Below the pieces are notes generated by a model. The model did not search any database, had not been told where the DNA came from, and saw only the letters and a program-made list of their open reading frames with translations. A stretch of 64,000 nt of DNA from Lotus japonicus (lineage: Eukaryota; Streptophyta; Magnoliopsida; Fabales; Fabaceae). This document shows positions 37,170 through 50,700 of this stretch, in pieces. Numbering within the stretch: position 1 is the stretch's first letter; each line of letters starts with the position of its first letter. The translations under genes and the position numbers were made by a program. The DNA lies in NCBI RefSeq assembly GCF_012489685.1, contig NC_080041.1:33903780-33967779 (forward strand), written 5' to 3'.

Positions 37170-38716
37170 GCATTGCAGTGTCCAGAACTACAGATGTTGT
37201 ATGCCAATTTTTTATGCAGGCCAGGTCTTATATCAGTTACCTCCCATCAATATTGTTATTTTACATAACTAACTTTTGGGGAACTAATTAATTAATTATA
37301 TTGAAATGCTTAACTAATGCAAGCACTAAATTTGTACCGTGATGAACAGCAGTGGACGCTTCTGGATCCAGAGGAAAAATATATAGTCCAAAGGATGAGT
37401 CCCAGTTTGTTTGGTCTAGGAAAAGTTAGTCCAAGGTTTACTTTGGAGTAATAATAAAAATAAGATACAGCTGCCTGAATCTATTATTTATTCCCCCAAC
37501 CAATACCAATACCAATACAAATTTCTCGTTGCTTTTCTAGATGTTTCCCGAGCTTCTTTGCATTTTCATATTCTTAATTTTCTTGTTTGACAATGAGCTT
37601 GTGTTTTTCACTTAACTTTTCCCTTTGTCCAGCTTTAACGAAATTATTTGTTTATTTATTTCTTTTTTTCTACATGCTAGACAAACAGCTATAAGACTAA
37701 TATACAAGCTTCAGAAGTCCATTAAGTGAGTTTGTTTCTTCTTATAATTTTTCTCTGATATAATATTAAACTAAATATTTGAAGAGCTCGTCTATCTATA
37801 TCTATTGTAATCGTGTTAGAATTTGTTTAGTGGTCTATATTTTTATATGTAGATATAATATATTCGTACGTTGTGTGAGATATATTAATTTATAATAATA
37901 TTTCAACCTTATTTGCGATACAAAAGAACAACACGGTTCAAGGAAGAGAATTCCCAAAAGATTTGATTTGATAGTGGATGTAGCATCTATTAGGGTTGAT
38001 GTATTTTTTTAAGTCATTTCGAAATGTATTATTACGATTACATTTTTTAGAGTCGTAGAAATTGCATTTAATGAGACGAATTCGTTCAAATCACATAGGA
38101 GGATGCTGATTGAAGAGGAACGATGAAACTTTCGTGAGAAAGGATGGCAAGATAATGTCTTCACAATGTGCTGTTAATGTTATCCCTCGTGCCCAACAGA
38201 GATTTTTGCAATGACACTCCAACACTCAAGTTAGAACGTGGGTTTAATGGGCTTGAGATATGAAATAGATAATGTCTACCTTATGATCTCCATGTGTTGC
38301 CTTTTATAGAGGTTGAGCTTGCAGGGAATTCAGACTGTCATGAGTGTTCGACACGTTCTTGAGCTTTGTGCTCTTATCTTGGTCGTTGTGTCATAGTCAC
38401 GTGACATGTGATGCGATGAGGTGATTTAAATGTCCTCGGTTTGGCGATAAATCGTGGGTAATGGCGTGGATATTGTCAGTTGGACGATGGTGGAGGTCAT
38501 GATCAAAGTTGACTCCGATCAAAATAAGGAGATCAAAATAAGCCCCTAGCTCTGGCATTCAATGACGGATGCCGACATGTATAAAAGTGGTTGAATCTGA
38601 CTACCTAAACAGTAGCCCCATGCAATTAGTGATGTACGCTGACAGGTATGAAATTGACCAAATTCGACTACTAGAACAACGTCTTTTTTTGTGAGTAGGA
38701 AAAATAAATGAATAAA
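37170..38716. other. Intergenic region, retroelement debris, no gene
   Basis: AT-rich in 37300-38000. 38100-38700 has LTR-like words (CACTCAAGTTAG, ATAATGTCTACCT) similar to 25190-25300. No reading frame of note. Confidence 0.35.
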
Positions 38717-39370
38717 TTACATGCCTAAAACCTCTTTAAATAACATAGACTCTATTCTACCAGGAGGATTACCAAGCACAATGACATCACATTGCAGAAG
38801 AACTCTCATATCAACAAGATAATCAACTGACTCGTTTTCCTTTATAGGAATATGTAGAAGACAATCACACAACAAAGAGGTCATGAAAATCAATAAGTTC
38901 ACTTTTATATATATATATATACTCATGATATTTGAAATGGTCCCCTTAATAGTTGACAATCTTAAATTAAACCATTTGCTTTACATTAAACCTGCTTAAT
39001 ATTTATGCTCCAAAGCAACTAAAGACCAAGATTAAGCGCTTTCACCTCAGCTCGCAAAGGACCCCCCCCCCCCCAACATTAAACCCTTGAGGCCAATTTT
39101 CAAACTCATCCCTCACTAGACCTCCCCTCCCATAAGTTGTAAAGATGAGTTAAACACACCATCTACAATCTGGATGAAGAAGTCCCTAAGGGGAAGGCAC
39201 CATGATATTGACCAGGTAACCCGAACAACCGGACCGTGGATATTACTTAAAAACCTAATAAGATCTTTTTGTTCTTGCAAAATCCACTTGCACACATAAA
39301 TAAGTCCACTTTTTCTCCCCCCAACACCATCATGTTTCGTCAAGCCACAGACCCCAAACAACTATGATGA
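38717..39370 (-). pseudogene. LINE-type RNase H relic
   Basis: The minus strand carries pieces of the C-terminal RNase H domain (RVT_3) typical of plant LINEs, in changing frames. They are a DFFIQIVDGVFNSS-like start of the domain (about 39145-39190), GPLRAEVKALNLGL (about 39010-39060), and LLHIPIKENESVDYLVDM with a PPG box (38740-38850). A run of 12 C at 39062-39073 sits inside. Multiple stops and frameshifts make it non-functional. Confidence 0.6.
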
Positions 39371-40178
39371 AGAGCAAGGAGTTAGGTCCACTATAATCTG
39401 GTTACGAATTCAAGTCTGAGGGTTCATGCTATTAAAGTTCGACCAAGATCATTTGGCATTCATATGCATCTTATTTATTTATTAGTTAGATCTCACATTA
39501 CGAGAAGCCTAGCTTATTCCCACATCTATTGATACCTATTACAATTAAGAGAAATTTTAATTTTTGACCAAAACATAAATTTTAATTTCTTTTATTTGAA
39601 TATGATACATACTTAAATTAACAACCATCTACAACCAAATGCGTTGATCAATTAGCACAAGGTTGCTCTAGCTTAAGCAGAAGTCTCGAGTTCAAGTTAA
39701 TGTGAATGCAGTTGCTTAATGGTTCTACCTAGCTAGAATTTTTAAGAGCAATCTCATAATGGTCCTATCGATAATTCCTAATTAAAGTCATATATTTTTT
39801 TGTCTTTAACAGATATCACGACTCATTCGAGAAATAATTGCGTATCTCTCTCATTAAATATATTTCTCAAAATTAAAAACTAATAATATTTTAAAATCCA
39901 TATATTAAGTTTTTTTTAACGAAAATCCATATATTAAGTTGAAAACGAATCTTTAATTTAAAACAATTATACTCTAATACTTACATATATTTTTTTGATA
40001 CATATTAAATTGTAGTTATTAATTTTTAATTCAACATAAATGTTAATTTTAACCATAAAAATAAACATTTGTTATATACATTGGAAGAATATAAGTGGTT
40101 TATTCAGTACTAGAACCTGCTTCCGAAGATTGAGAAAGAGAGAGCAATTCATTCAGCCATCGAATTGCAGAACCTATA
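39371..40178. other. Upstream region of the OCRE/G-patch gene
   Basis: AT-rich intergenic sequence; no gene seen. The last about 80 bases before 40179 are the likely 5' UTR. No convincing TATA box. Confidence 0.4.
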
Positions 40179-43100
40179 ATGGACTCAGATTCAGATCATT
40201 TGGAAAACAGCGACCCCGGTTTTGTTTGGGATGAAAATTCACAGCTTTACTTCCACGCCAGGTTTTTCTTATTCTCTTTACTCCTAATCGTTTCGCGAAC
40301 ACCACTATGCTTGAATTTGAATTATACAACTTGCATTGCAGGATTGAAACTATGGTTATTTATTTATTTATAGAACTTGTTGTAATTTACTTTTTTGGAA
40401 CATAGAAATTTCATTTTATTTTATATGAATGAATATCAATGAAATGATTCATTCATCAATTCTTATCTTTCCGATGTACCAAAAACATTCCTCAATTCTT
40501 ATGTTTGGTACACTATAACTGGTTAAAAGAAAACATGATGCAAATTAATTTTTCGTTCCGTTAGAAGTTCACATTTGCTAGATATATGACATAGATAGCA
40601 TTTATAAAGGGTAGAGAAACCCTCAACTCTTTAGCTTTTAGTTTGAGTTAAACCTCACAAATTCTAATATGGTATCAGAGTCTATCCTAAATCGTTTGTG
40701 TCCACCTCTCATATTTTTGTCACCTCGTCGATGTCTAGTCCTGCCAATTCCACGCTTCAGATGTCCAACCTAGTCGTGAGGGGGTGTGTTAGAAGTCTTG
40801 CATTGGCTAGAGATATGGCATAGAGAACCTTTATAAAGGGTAGAACAACCCTCAACTCTTGAGCTAGCTTTTGGGTTGAGTTAGGCCTTTCAAATTCTAG
40901 TACATTCTTTTGACGAAACTAAAAATGGGGTTTCATTCACTTTTATGATGGAAGGCAATCAAAAATGAGAATGAGATTTACCTCCAACCAATACTTTCTT
41001 TGGTTTACCTGAATCAATGTGATAGTCCCGTATATTAAATGCAAAATATGAATTTAACGACAAGGTTCTCTTGATTTTTTTATAACGTTGGTGTTATTAA
41101 CTTTGTGCAGTACTGGATTTTATCATGACCCTAATGCTGGCTGGTACTATAGCAGCAGCGACGGCGTTTATTACAAATTTGAGGATGGAAAATATGTGCC
41201 TTTAGGTTCCAATGAGGTTGGTTTAAGGTTCTAATTCATATACATCTGTGATTCTTTTTCCAAACTGAACTCTTACATCATTATCCTTTCAAGTTGGTGA
41301 TTGAAGTTCTTTTGCATGTTACGAAGGATGATTGTGAAGAAACAGTTCAGTGCAAGGAAACTACACCAGAAAATCCTCAGCAAATATGCGGTAACAACAA
41401 TGGGGATTCCACTTCGTTCCTTGAAAGGGAATTTGATACTGGCCAACACACAGGAACCTTGGTTGATGAAGCATTTGATGGTGAGTAATGTTAACCTGAA
41501 AACTATGTTGCTGTATTTGTGTTAATTCTTGATTAGTAAACTACCAAAGACAGTTCCTTCAACAATATTATTACAGTGTGTTGTTGGTAGGAAACAGGTT
41601 CGGCAATAGTCAATTGATTTTTACTACTCTTCGAGCACCGCCATATTGGTGTTTCAGACACACGTCAGTAGTTAATATGAGTAACTTCAGTTATCTAAGT
41701 AGCTGTCTTTGTAATAGATGATGCCATGAATTCCATGAGCAGTCCAGCTTGTGAAAATCCCCCTCCACCACCATCAGAATGGTATCGCCCCCTTCTGCAT
41801 CCTGACTCTATTGATGATTATAGCTTCGAAACTTCTTCTGAATTTCATCTTGTTTCTAACTTACAGGTTAGAGGACACGCTTATTGAACTTTACTTATCT
41901 GGCTACAACAACACAGCAGTTAGTGCAGCTGATACAGCAGCAGTGCCCTTCGAAACAGACAGTGAATATTACTGTAAGTTAGCAGTGGACGGTTCGTTCA
42001 TAACTTCCGCAATCTATTTCTAGAGAAGAAGTGATTACTATGACAGCTCCTAAATGAATTTGTTTCCTGAATTTATAGCTTACCACAATACTGATGAAGT
42101 GGAAAGGGAGTGGATCCCGGGCCCAGTGGATGATAATGTCATAGCTGATAATGAAGGTACTGTAGATGAAAGTGTAGCTTACAGTGATACTTATGAATTG
42201 GAAGAAGGTGAGTGGATCCCAGACTCAGAGGACGAAAATGGCATAGCTGATAGAAGTCCTATTGATGAAGGTATTGCCATAGCTTGGTTGTATGCTTCAC
42301 ATGCATCTGAAAGCAAGAATATTTATTGTTTTAGTCTGATACGTAATAGCTCATGCCGGGTAACTAATGAGCATTTGATACTTTAGTCTATACTCTATAC
42401 ACTTAGAAATAATTTGCAGAAATATCATTATGTTGCACACTCTGGGTATACTACAAGAATCAATGGGGTGTTTCCTTGACAGGCCAAGTAACTAATAAGG
42501 GCTTATTTCCCCGTATGTTTTAGTTCAGTAATCTAGTTTGTATTGAGTTCCTGTCAAAAGTTTTTCTCTCTCTGCATGGATGTTAAAGCACATTTCCATA
42601 CCATGAGTAAAATTGCATGTCACTCTTGTTCATATGCTTGATGCATACCTTTACAGGTATCTTGTTGGATGAAGAGAATTGGCGTGCTCAATATGGTCAG
42701 GTGACTGAATCAGGGAATGATCTGGTTTCAGAGTTTTCAATTGTGGACTTATGGGATTGGGAAATGGTTAGAGGATCCAAAAAAGATGGAAAGGATAATG
42801 CAGCAAGGTTGGTCGGAAGACTAGTGAAACAATCTGCAAAGCCACATCCATCCATCCGTTCTGGCAGAGGGAAGTTAAGATCTGCTCCTATCTGTGAAGT
42901 ACATCTCGATCTGGTACGAGTCAAAACAGGTTTGCATTTTTACACTCTTGTTTGTTGGTGTATATCTTTCTCCATGTCTCAACAATAACGGCAACCAAAA
43001 CTTTTCCTACTTAGTCTTTATTCTTGTCGCAATATGTAATATAAAGTGATATACGAGAGTTTGTCAGGTGTAATTTGAAAAAAAAAAATCCATGCATGTA

Positions 43101-44719
43101 TATCTTTCCTTCAGAGTTTAGGCCTTGTAATGTAAAGCACAAAACTAGATACAGTACTGTAGGTATTGTTTATGCTCTTTCCAAATAAAACACTTAGTCA
43201 CCCAATTTTTAATATTCATTGATTTTTTAATGTGATACCTTCAACTTCTCCTTTTTCGGCCCACATGGCACGTTGGAAATGAATAACAGGAAAAAGAGCA
43301 TGTATGGAATTGCATCCAAGTTTTGTCCAAATATAAATTGCATTTTAACATCATGGATGAGTTACAGTATATAAGCAATAATGAAGGTAGCTCACATGAT
43401 AAATTTTAAATTGAAGAAGTATTGGGATTTTTCGGGAAAATGTTAGTGCTAAAGTTACTTCATGTCGTGGACTGAATATGGCTGCTCGTTGTGTGCTTTT
43501 ATCAGGTCAAGTGTACAAATTGCGAAATCCTAGTGCTAGCTATGTGGCTTCAATCTCAACTTATAATTCTGCCAATCCAACAAAAGATTGGGATTTTCCT
43601 CAGCTATCATCTAATAGAAATATCACTCGTTTCTCTAAGTCCAGTGAAGGTACTGGTACTGCTTCGACTTCAGATGAAACTCCTGTAGAGAAGGATTTGT
43701 CTGTGTTGTCAACTCAGCTCTCTGCATCCAAGGTATGAAGTCTGAATTTTGAAATCTAAAAATTAGTAGCTGCATTTTATTCCTTGTATAATAAATGGAT
43801 GTCCAACTTATAGAGAAGTACAAAGAATGATAGCAGTAATAGACATGGATGTCAAACATATGTAACTGACTGCTGAGGCTTAACTTTTTTCCTTATAATG
43901 AAAAAGTGATAAACTTGAGAAAGAGTTGTTATTGTTGGAAGCTGAAAGCATCAAAGAGGGAGGATAGAATATTACAAGGAGAAAAATTGTTCTGAACTTA
44001 TAGATCTCTTTTCTAACATGACCACCCATCAGATAGAAAATTTTGGTAAAATAAAAGGATTCCTTCAGAATCTGCTTGCCTTTAACTCATTTACTCTTTT
44101 GCTATGCCAGCAAATGATAAAACAACAATACAGAGATAGAGCTGCTGAAAGAAGAATCTTGCATGGTGGCTTTGGTGTGGATCCAGGACAGAAGAATCAC
44201 GCCGTTCGTGATGATACAACATCATCGCCTGATGATTACTGTCCAGAAGAAGCTGCATCAGAGGCATTGCAGATGTCATTTGGAGCCGGTAGTTATGCCA
44301 GGAAACTTTTAGAAAACATGGGTTGGAAGGAGGTATGGTCTCAGTTCCTTACCATCTTCAAGTCCAACAAGTTCCTTTTTCCTTCAATGAAATTGAATTT
44401 CTAATATCCTCCAAATCTCCAATAGAATGTATCCCCTGAACTTATATTAAAAAACTATACCGCTATATACCCTTTTAACACCCTTTCGTACTTATCTTTA
44501 AACCATGGATAAGTAATACTCAACTGCTATCGCAATTTTTGAATGGCTTGGATTTTGCTAAGTCGTACGGTTTTATGCGCAATTACCATTTTATAATTAC
44601 TATTTCCCATCATTTTACAGGGAGAAGGGCTTGGGAATTCAACCAAGGGCTTGGTGGAACCTATTCAACCGGTTGGAAACATCGGCAGTGCAGGTTTGGG
44701 ATGGCCTCGTCGAAATTGA
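40179..44719 (+). CDS. OCRE and G-patch domain protein, ten exons
   Basis: Exons: 40179-40261, 41111-41216, 41294-41480, 41718-41781, 41867-41973, 42079-42270, 42657-42929, 43506-43732, 44111-44332, 44621-44719; 1560 nt, 519 aa, phases consistent and all introns GT-AG. Residues about 20-60 form an OCRE repeat domain (SQLYFHASTGFYHDPNAGWY then YYKFEDGKYVPL). An acidic middle part (about 183-247) has two copies of an EWIP...DxNxIAD unit. The C terminus (about 468-516) is a G-patch (YARKLLENMGWKEGEGLG ... GLGW). OCRE and G-patch domains are found in splicing and RNA-helicase cofactors, such as human AGGF1 and RBM5, so a nuclear RNA-processing role is likely. It appears orthologous to a plant D111/G-patch family protein (At5g26610-like, from memory). 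The start of exon 3 is the least certain junction. Intron 1 holds a TRIM. Confidence 0.88.
40559..40902 (+). mobile_element. TRIM (miniature LTR retrotransposon) in intron 1
   Basis: A complete 344-bp element: LTR 40559-40669 (111 bp), primer-binding site TGGTATCAGAG (40670-40680), about 106 bases of interior, purine tract GTGAGGGGG, LTR 40787-40902 (116 bp). The LTRs begin C/TGTTAGAAGT, share TTTATAAAGGGTAGA and CCCTCAACTCTT, and end TTCTA(A/G)TA. The flanks CGTTC (40554-40558) and CATTC (40903-40907) are a 5-bp duplication with one change. No coding capacity, as usual for TRIMs; movement would need an autonomous partner. Confidence 0.88.
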
Positions 44720-45090
44720 CAAAATGAGTACCAGTCCAACAAACTTGCTGTCTTGCCAACAGTTCAAGGGAATTAGTTACACTTAGAAGCTTAGATCTAG
44801 TCATAGTATGCAGATCTTGTATTTTAATTCAATCAAACTTTCTTTCCTTCCTCCCTATGGCACTACTGTTTGGTGCATGAGTTAGTATGTTTGATAAAAA
44901 TACACGATCAATTGGAGCACAAATGGTTGTATGGGTTCCACCAACAAAAATACTTGATTACCACAAAAGAATATTCACGAAAAGTAAAAAATAATAAAAA
45001 TGAATCAATGTAAATAATGTACAGTAACCGGTGAATAACTTGTAACAAAATTGACTGTTTGCTACCCCAGAAAAAAGATTAAAAGTGAAG
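44720..45090. other. Convergent 3' intergenic spacer
   Basis: 371 bases between the stop codons of the OCRE/G-patch gene (plus) and the FIP37 gene (minus). The two 3' UTRs probably fill or overlap it, giving a possible convergent antisense overlap. Confidence 0.6.
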
Positions 45091-47709
45091 TTAGTTGGCA
45101 GCTTCCACAGACTTCTCATCATCCACAGGCTTCTCATCACCGCCATTCATTTTAAGGGCATCTGACCTTCCATCTGCCGTCGTGTTTTTCTGTTGCTCAA
45201 GTTTCATTCTTTGGATCTCCTCATCCTTCTCTTCTAATTTTTCTTGCAACATAAGAATCTGCAGTAAAATTCATCTTTAGTTAGGTTGTCATAGTATCAA
45301 CATAAGAATCGGCCAACACTATATATGTAAACTTCGAGATTTATGATAGAGTTATCTTGATATGACATGAGTAAACTAGCTATTATGTAAGCCGCACCCA
45401 TAAATTATGGAGCATCGTCTCAATTAACATTTTCTAAAAGATTTCTCCATCTCAAATGAACTCGTCGTATGGTCATGTATATGTGGGAAAAAACATTTTT
45501 AACTTATGTGCAGGTTGACCAATAAAAAAACGTAAACATGTGTCTGTAACACGCAGAATGGTATGTAAATCTTTTATAAGTTGGTAAAATTGTAATATTT
45601 CTGCACCAGGCTTCGAAAACAGTTTTCAGAGAGGAATAGAAAGTAGAAAATTTGATGAGTATCGTATACTAAGTTTACACTCAGACATCAACACTGGTTT
45701 CTATCAATCAAGGACCTTACATTTTTAGTACTTTAAAAAAAATATGGTAAAAAGAGTTGATGTAAAATGTAATTTTTTTATATCATTAATCAAATAAACA
45801 TCATCCTCTTAAACATTTAAATTCTAAATTATTTATTCATGAGTAAATTATTACTTTTACAAAACAAGTAATTTATCTTTTTAATCTGCATAAGTATTCG
45901 TTAAATTCATATCAACATTCATATATATGCCAGGTAGGCCTTTTTCCAAACACAATAGTTGAGTTCCTTGCATGTTTTCACCTCTCCTACAACAATTTTC
46001 TCCATTATCATGCTAATTGTTTCAAACTAACCAATGAAGCATTTTAAAACTGAATATACACTGCTATGCTTAATATGAAAATAGGAAAGGAGGGAGAAGT
46101 AAGAACCATTTCATTGGATCTTTCCACATCATTTGTCAGACCTTCCATGTGCTTCTGCAACCCTGTAGTCAACGTTAAGGATTAATCAAATGTTTACATT
46201 AGTTGAAATAGCACGTCTAAATAAATCTAGATAATACAGGCAACTTTTAACCCCTATATAGTCTCCAAATTTATAGACAAGAGAATGAGAATATACGACA
46301 ACAACTCCAATCCCTACTCCTACCAAGTATCTAACCTTGTTAAAAGCATCCCAAGATCAGCACATTTATAACTTCACAGTATTTCTAGCATACTACTAAG
46401 TTTCAAATGAATATTTTTAAAGTCATACACGAACAATATTGAGTATTGACTCTAATACCACAATATGTTTGGAAAGAAACTAAACATGATTAAAAATGCA
46501 TTTATATGAATCTGATACAAAAGGTGACAGTAATTAGGGAGTAGCTGGTGTAAGAATCAAAGGATTAATAAGCTAGAACATAATGAAATGAAATGAAATT
46601 CAACCAAGAAACCTTCAAATTGACTTCTAAATTGTGCACATTGGGACTTCTGCAAAGCAAGTTTCATTGTCAACTCATGAATCTGCAGACCAAAAACAGA
46701 AGAAAAAGAAAAGGAAGACATTATAACCATCAATTCAGCAAGAGTGAATAATTAAATACCATAAAATATACTGGGCACATTGATCTTTTAATTTTGTAGG
46801 ACATTAAAACATGCAAGACTGCAAGTATAAGTGAATAACACAATACATGAATGGAAAAGGAAAAAGTGAAATTAGAGCATAAAGCAAATAAGATGGCAGC
46901 ACCTTTCCCTCAGAAGCTTGGTTTCCGATTTCCTCATTTTCCTCCTGCAAGGTTCTGCATTTGGCCATCAGCATCTTCCCCATCTTGCTTTGGGGAGTAA
47001 AACTTACAGCGGCAATGTTATCTTGCAACTCCTTTACTTTTTTGTCTTTTTCCTCCACTAAGTTCTATCATCAGATGAGAACTCTTGTAAGAAATACAAA
47101 AACGGAGTAACCACTAGTGCAAATAGAAGGTCCCAAATTGTTAATATACGAAGGAAAACAGGGATGTGTGATGTATATGAAGTTAAAGAAACAAGCAACT
47201 GAATCAACTATCTTGAGCCAAAGAAAAAATATCACAATCATAGGTATAAGATATGAGGCATGAGCAATAAAGCAGCATTGTCAAACATGTCGAAAAGGCA
47301 AACACATCTCAGAAGCGGTGATGGTGACACTGGATTCATCTATGAAATTTAAAGGTCCTTGCCTACTATAATATACCATTCAAATCCCATGTATACATTT
47401 AATGACACCCTTTTCCTCGTAGGTTTCAAGCACTGCCTGTATCACATAGCCAAAGTACAAAAGCTTTCCTATGCCTTGTGTATTTTGTTAATTCTTGTTC
47501 CATTTGATTTTGTAACTTCCTAAGTACCAAAATAGAAAAATCTCATAAGTTCCCCTAGTGACAAATGGGATGGTACTACGGCCATGTAACAACACTATCA
47601 TCTTATAGGTGATAATAAGATGTTTCTGAATCTTCATTATATCTCTTAGTGAAAAACAGAGTAGACAACTTAAACCAACTTGTGTGTCTCCGAGAGAAAG
47701 AGAGAGAGG

Positions 47710-47751
<42 letters not shown>

Positions 47752-50700
47752 TTCATTCAAAGAAATAAGCATCAAATCGAATACCAACCTTTAGACGTCT
47801 GAACTCTTCATGAACAGCTGGATCTAGTAACAACCTCCTTGCCTGAAAATTATACTAAAGGATATCAGAGCATTGCCATTTTGATAACTAAAAAACAAAA
47901 ATATAATGCAAGAAACAGGCATACAGCCAACTTGATGTTGAAGTTGCACAGAAGGATATAAACAATGAGGACAACGCGTAAGAGTAGCACAGAAAACCTT
48001 GATGTAAAGGTACAGCACAACCACTTTAACAACAAATTCAATACCATTCCTCATTTGTCATAGCTATTGAGTTCTAACTTCTAAGTAGTGAAAAAGTAAC
48101 ATCTGAGAATCTTCTATCCCCAGATTCAGAATCAAGGTAAATGTCGCAATTTGTTAAATAGATTAAGTACAGAACCACACCACTATGTCAAAGTTGTTAA
48201 GGGTGAGCTAAAATACATTTGCAGCAATGAGGTCTGGGAAACAAGACCCGCAACATGTTGAGATATGGATGTTTGTTGTCCCTCTCTAGCACATGCAACA
48301 TGTACCACTCTCTTCTGTGAGTAGTGTATGACAATGGAAAGATGTAAAATGCAGGAATCTTGTTTCTAAAGATTTCTAGCTCAAAGCAACATATCCACAT
48401 ATCCGATATCTGTACAGTTTATTGTATTTGTTTGATGCTGGAGGAAATTTGAAAATGCTGTAGTTTCTCTTCAACGATGGGGGTCGTGACTTTAAGAGGT
48501 TTATATATACAATGATATAGGCAGAAAAAATCACAAACCATATGTTAATTGAGTATTTTAACCATACAAAATAGTCCAGTTATTATATAAGACTGCAAAA
48601 TAATACATTTAGCCAAACCAAAGGGGGACTTGTTCAGAAAGTTACCAATAATGGTAAGAAAGAATTATACAACAATTTTTCTTTAATAAACTGAAATTTA
48701 AAACAACAAAGTTAAGTTACAACAATTTGCAAACAAATAAAAGGTGCAGTTCATCATCTGTGCTATGAAGTTAGTATCACTTGAGCATTTAATAAAATAC
48801 AAAACTCCGCCTATGTTATGTCATAGCCGGTCCTATGCCTGGATAGAGGAGAAAGGTTGTGTTGGGCCTGTCATCTGTGGCAGCCAACGTAAAACTGGTT
48901 GTATCTTTAATATGGATAATGTGATCCATAATTCCATATAGCGGACCTTAGTGGGATAAGGCTTTTACTTATTATTATTATTGTTTAATGAAATGCAAAA
49001 ACATTTCTGCTAAGCACAATGCAAAACCAAATAAAAAAATGAAATAAAAGCAAGGAATCACAGGGGATCTCTAAAGTTCTCAAAAGAAACAGGAAAACCA
49101 ATAGGGTATAAAAGTATATGCATAAAGAAAAATCATCAGGAAGCGAAATTATTTCTATAGGCGCACTTAAACACTCACATTATAAACATACCTGCATCGA
49201 TGGCGGCTTGAGTTGGGCTTTCAGATCCCGCACAGCAGACTGGAATGTTTTCAGACAGCCATAACAAAGAAGGAAAAAAATAAGTAGAAGAAGAACAACA
49301 ATAACGGATGAGAAATATATCTAATTCTAGAGCTTGAGCAGCCAACATCATAATGATAAGACTCAGGCATACATATCTTCATATCATAAACAGCTGCCCA
49401 TCAGTCAAGTAAAGGATACTTTGTTGGACATAATTAGGCTAACATTCCATAATAAGGTGCACCTAGACACTTTAATATTAAACAGAATAAATTGAGGGAA
49501 CTTTTGTCCAATTTGACTACAATATGTGCTTTCCAAACTCCAACTGCCAACCAGGTCAATACGAGATATAAAAATCAATAATATAAAGCACCTTCATTTG
49601 GAGACCACTGAATATGTGAAGCATTAAATTGTGAAACTCATGCAGACAATCATTTGATGTTCCTCATTGTCGGATATAAATGTGAAAGTTTGAGATAAAG
49701 AAAGACTTCCCTTCAGACTTTTCCCTACTCCCTTCATAACATACTTTCATGAAGGGAAAAAAGGAACTGACTCAGGATGTCAAGAGGGATGCCAAAAAGA
49801 CACACAAAATCATATCAATTACTAAGACAGACAAGAACCGTATATTAAAAACCTTACCTTCAACTCCGCTATCTCTTGTTCCCGTTTTGCAAATGTTACA
49901 ATGAATGCTGATTCTTTTTTCTTCGCTTTTTCAAGCTGATAACCAATAGATAAATGACAAAAGGTCAATGAAATCTGATCAATGGATGATATATTATTTT
50001 GAAGCACGAGAAAGGAAAGATTCTTAACCTCTTCTTTAAAAGACACTTCAGAGGATTTTAGCTCCTGAAGATATTTAATCAACATTTTGGGCTCTAGAAA
50101 AGAAGGAAGATCAAATAATTTCCCAGGTATGCATTTAAAACACAGAAATGACTGTATAAAGAGCTAGTTCTTGAGAAATTAATACAGGTACATATCACTA
50201 CTAAAACACACAGTAATAACAAACCTGGAGTGGTCCCAGTAGGTACAACAGACTCATTTTGAATTGAAGAATGCCAACCCTGGATCTCAGATTTTGCAGA
50301 CTCCAGTTCATTCTGGAAAATGCCGTGAACTTGTTAACATTTCTAGAAAATGTCGTGAACATGTTAACATTTATAGAAATGCATAACTCAATCTAAAATA
50401 TGATTACTGTCACATGTGGAACTTCGTTCAACAAAACAAAACAACCCTTGATTCTAAGTGATTAGACTCAGCAATAGGAATGAAGGAATGATTACAAGAA
50501 CAGTCTTAGAGTAGACCAAATCATTGCCATCCAAATTACACATGAACATTGAAGCCTTTTAACTGTGAACCACTCATGAATCCAAGTTTTATATCATATG
50601 AATTATAATTAAAGTTAGCTTCCTTCAGTAACAAAAGTTCAGCCTCTTTCACATAAAAGACAGTAAATATGGAAAAGAAAATGAAAAGGAAACAGAAGAA

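Noticed and set aside
47488..47787. 99-codon minus frame with a long Ser-Leu run
   Set aside because: It is the translation of the (GA)n microsatellite in a FIP37 intron.
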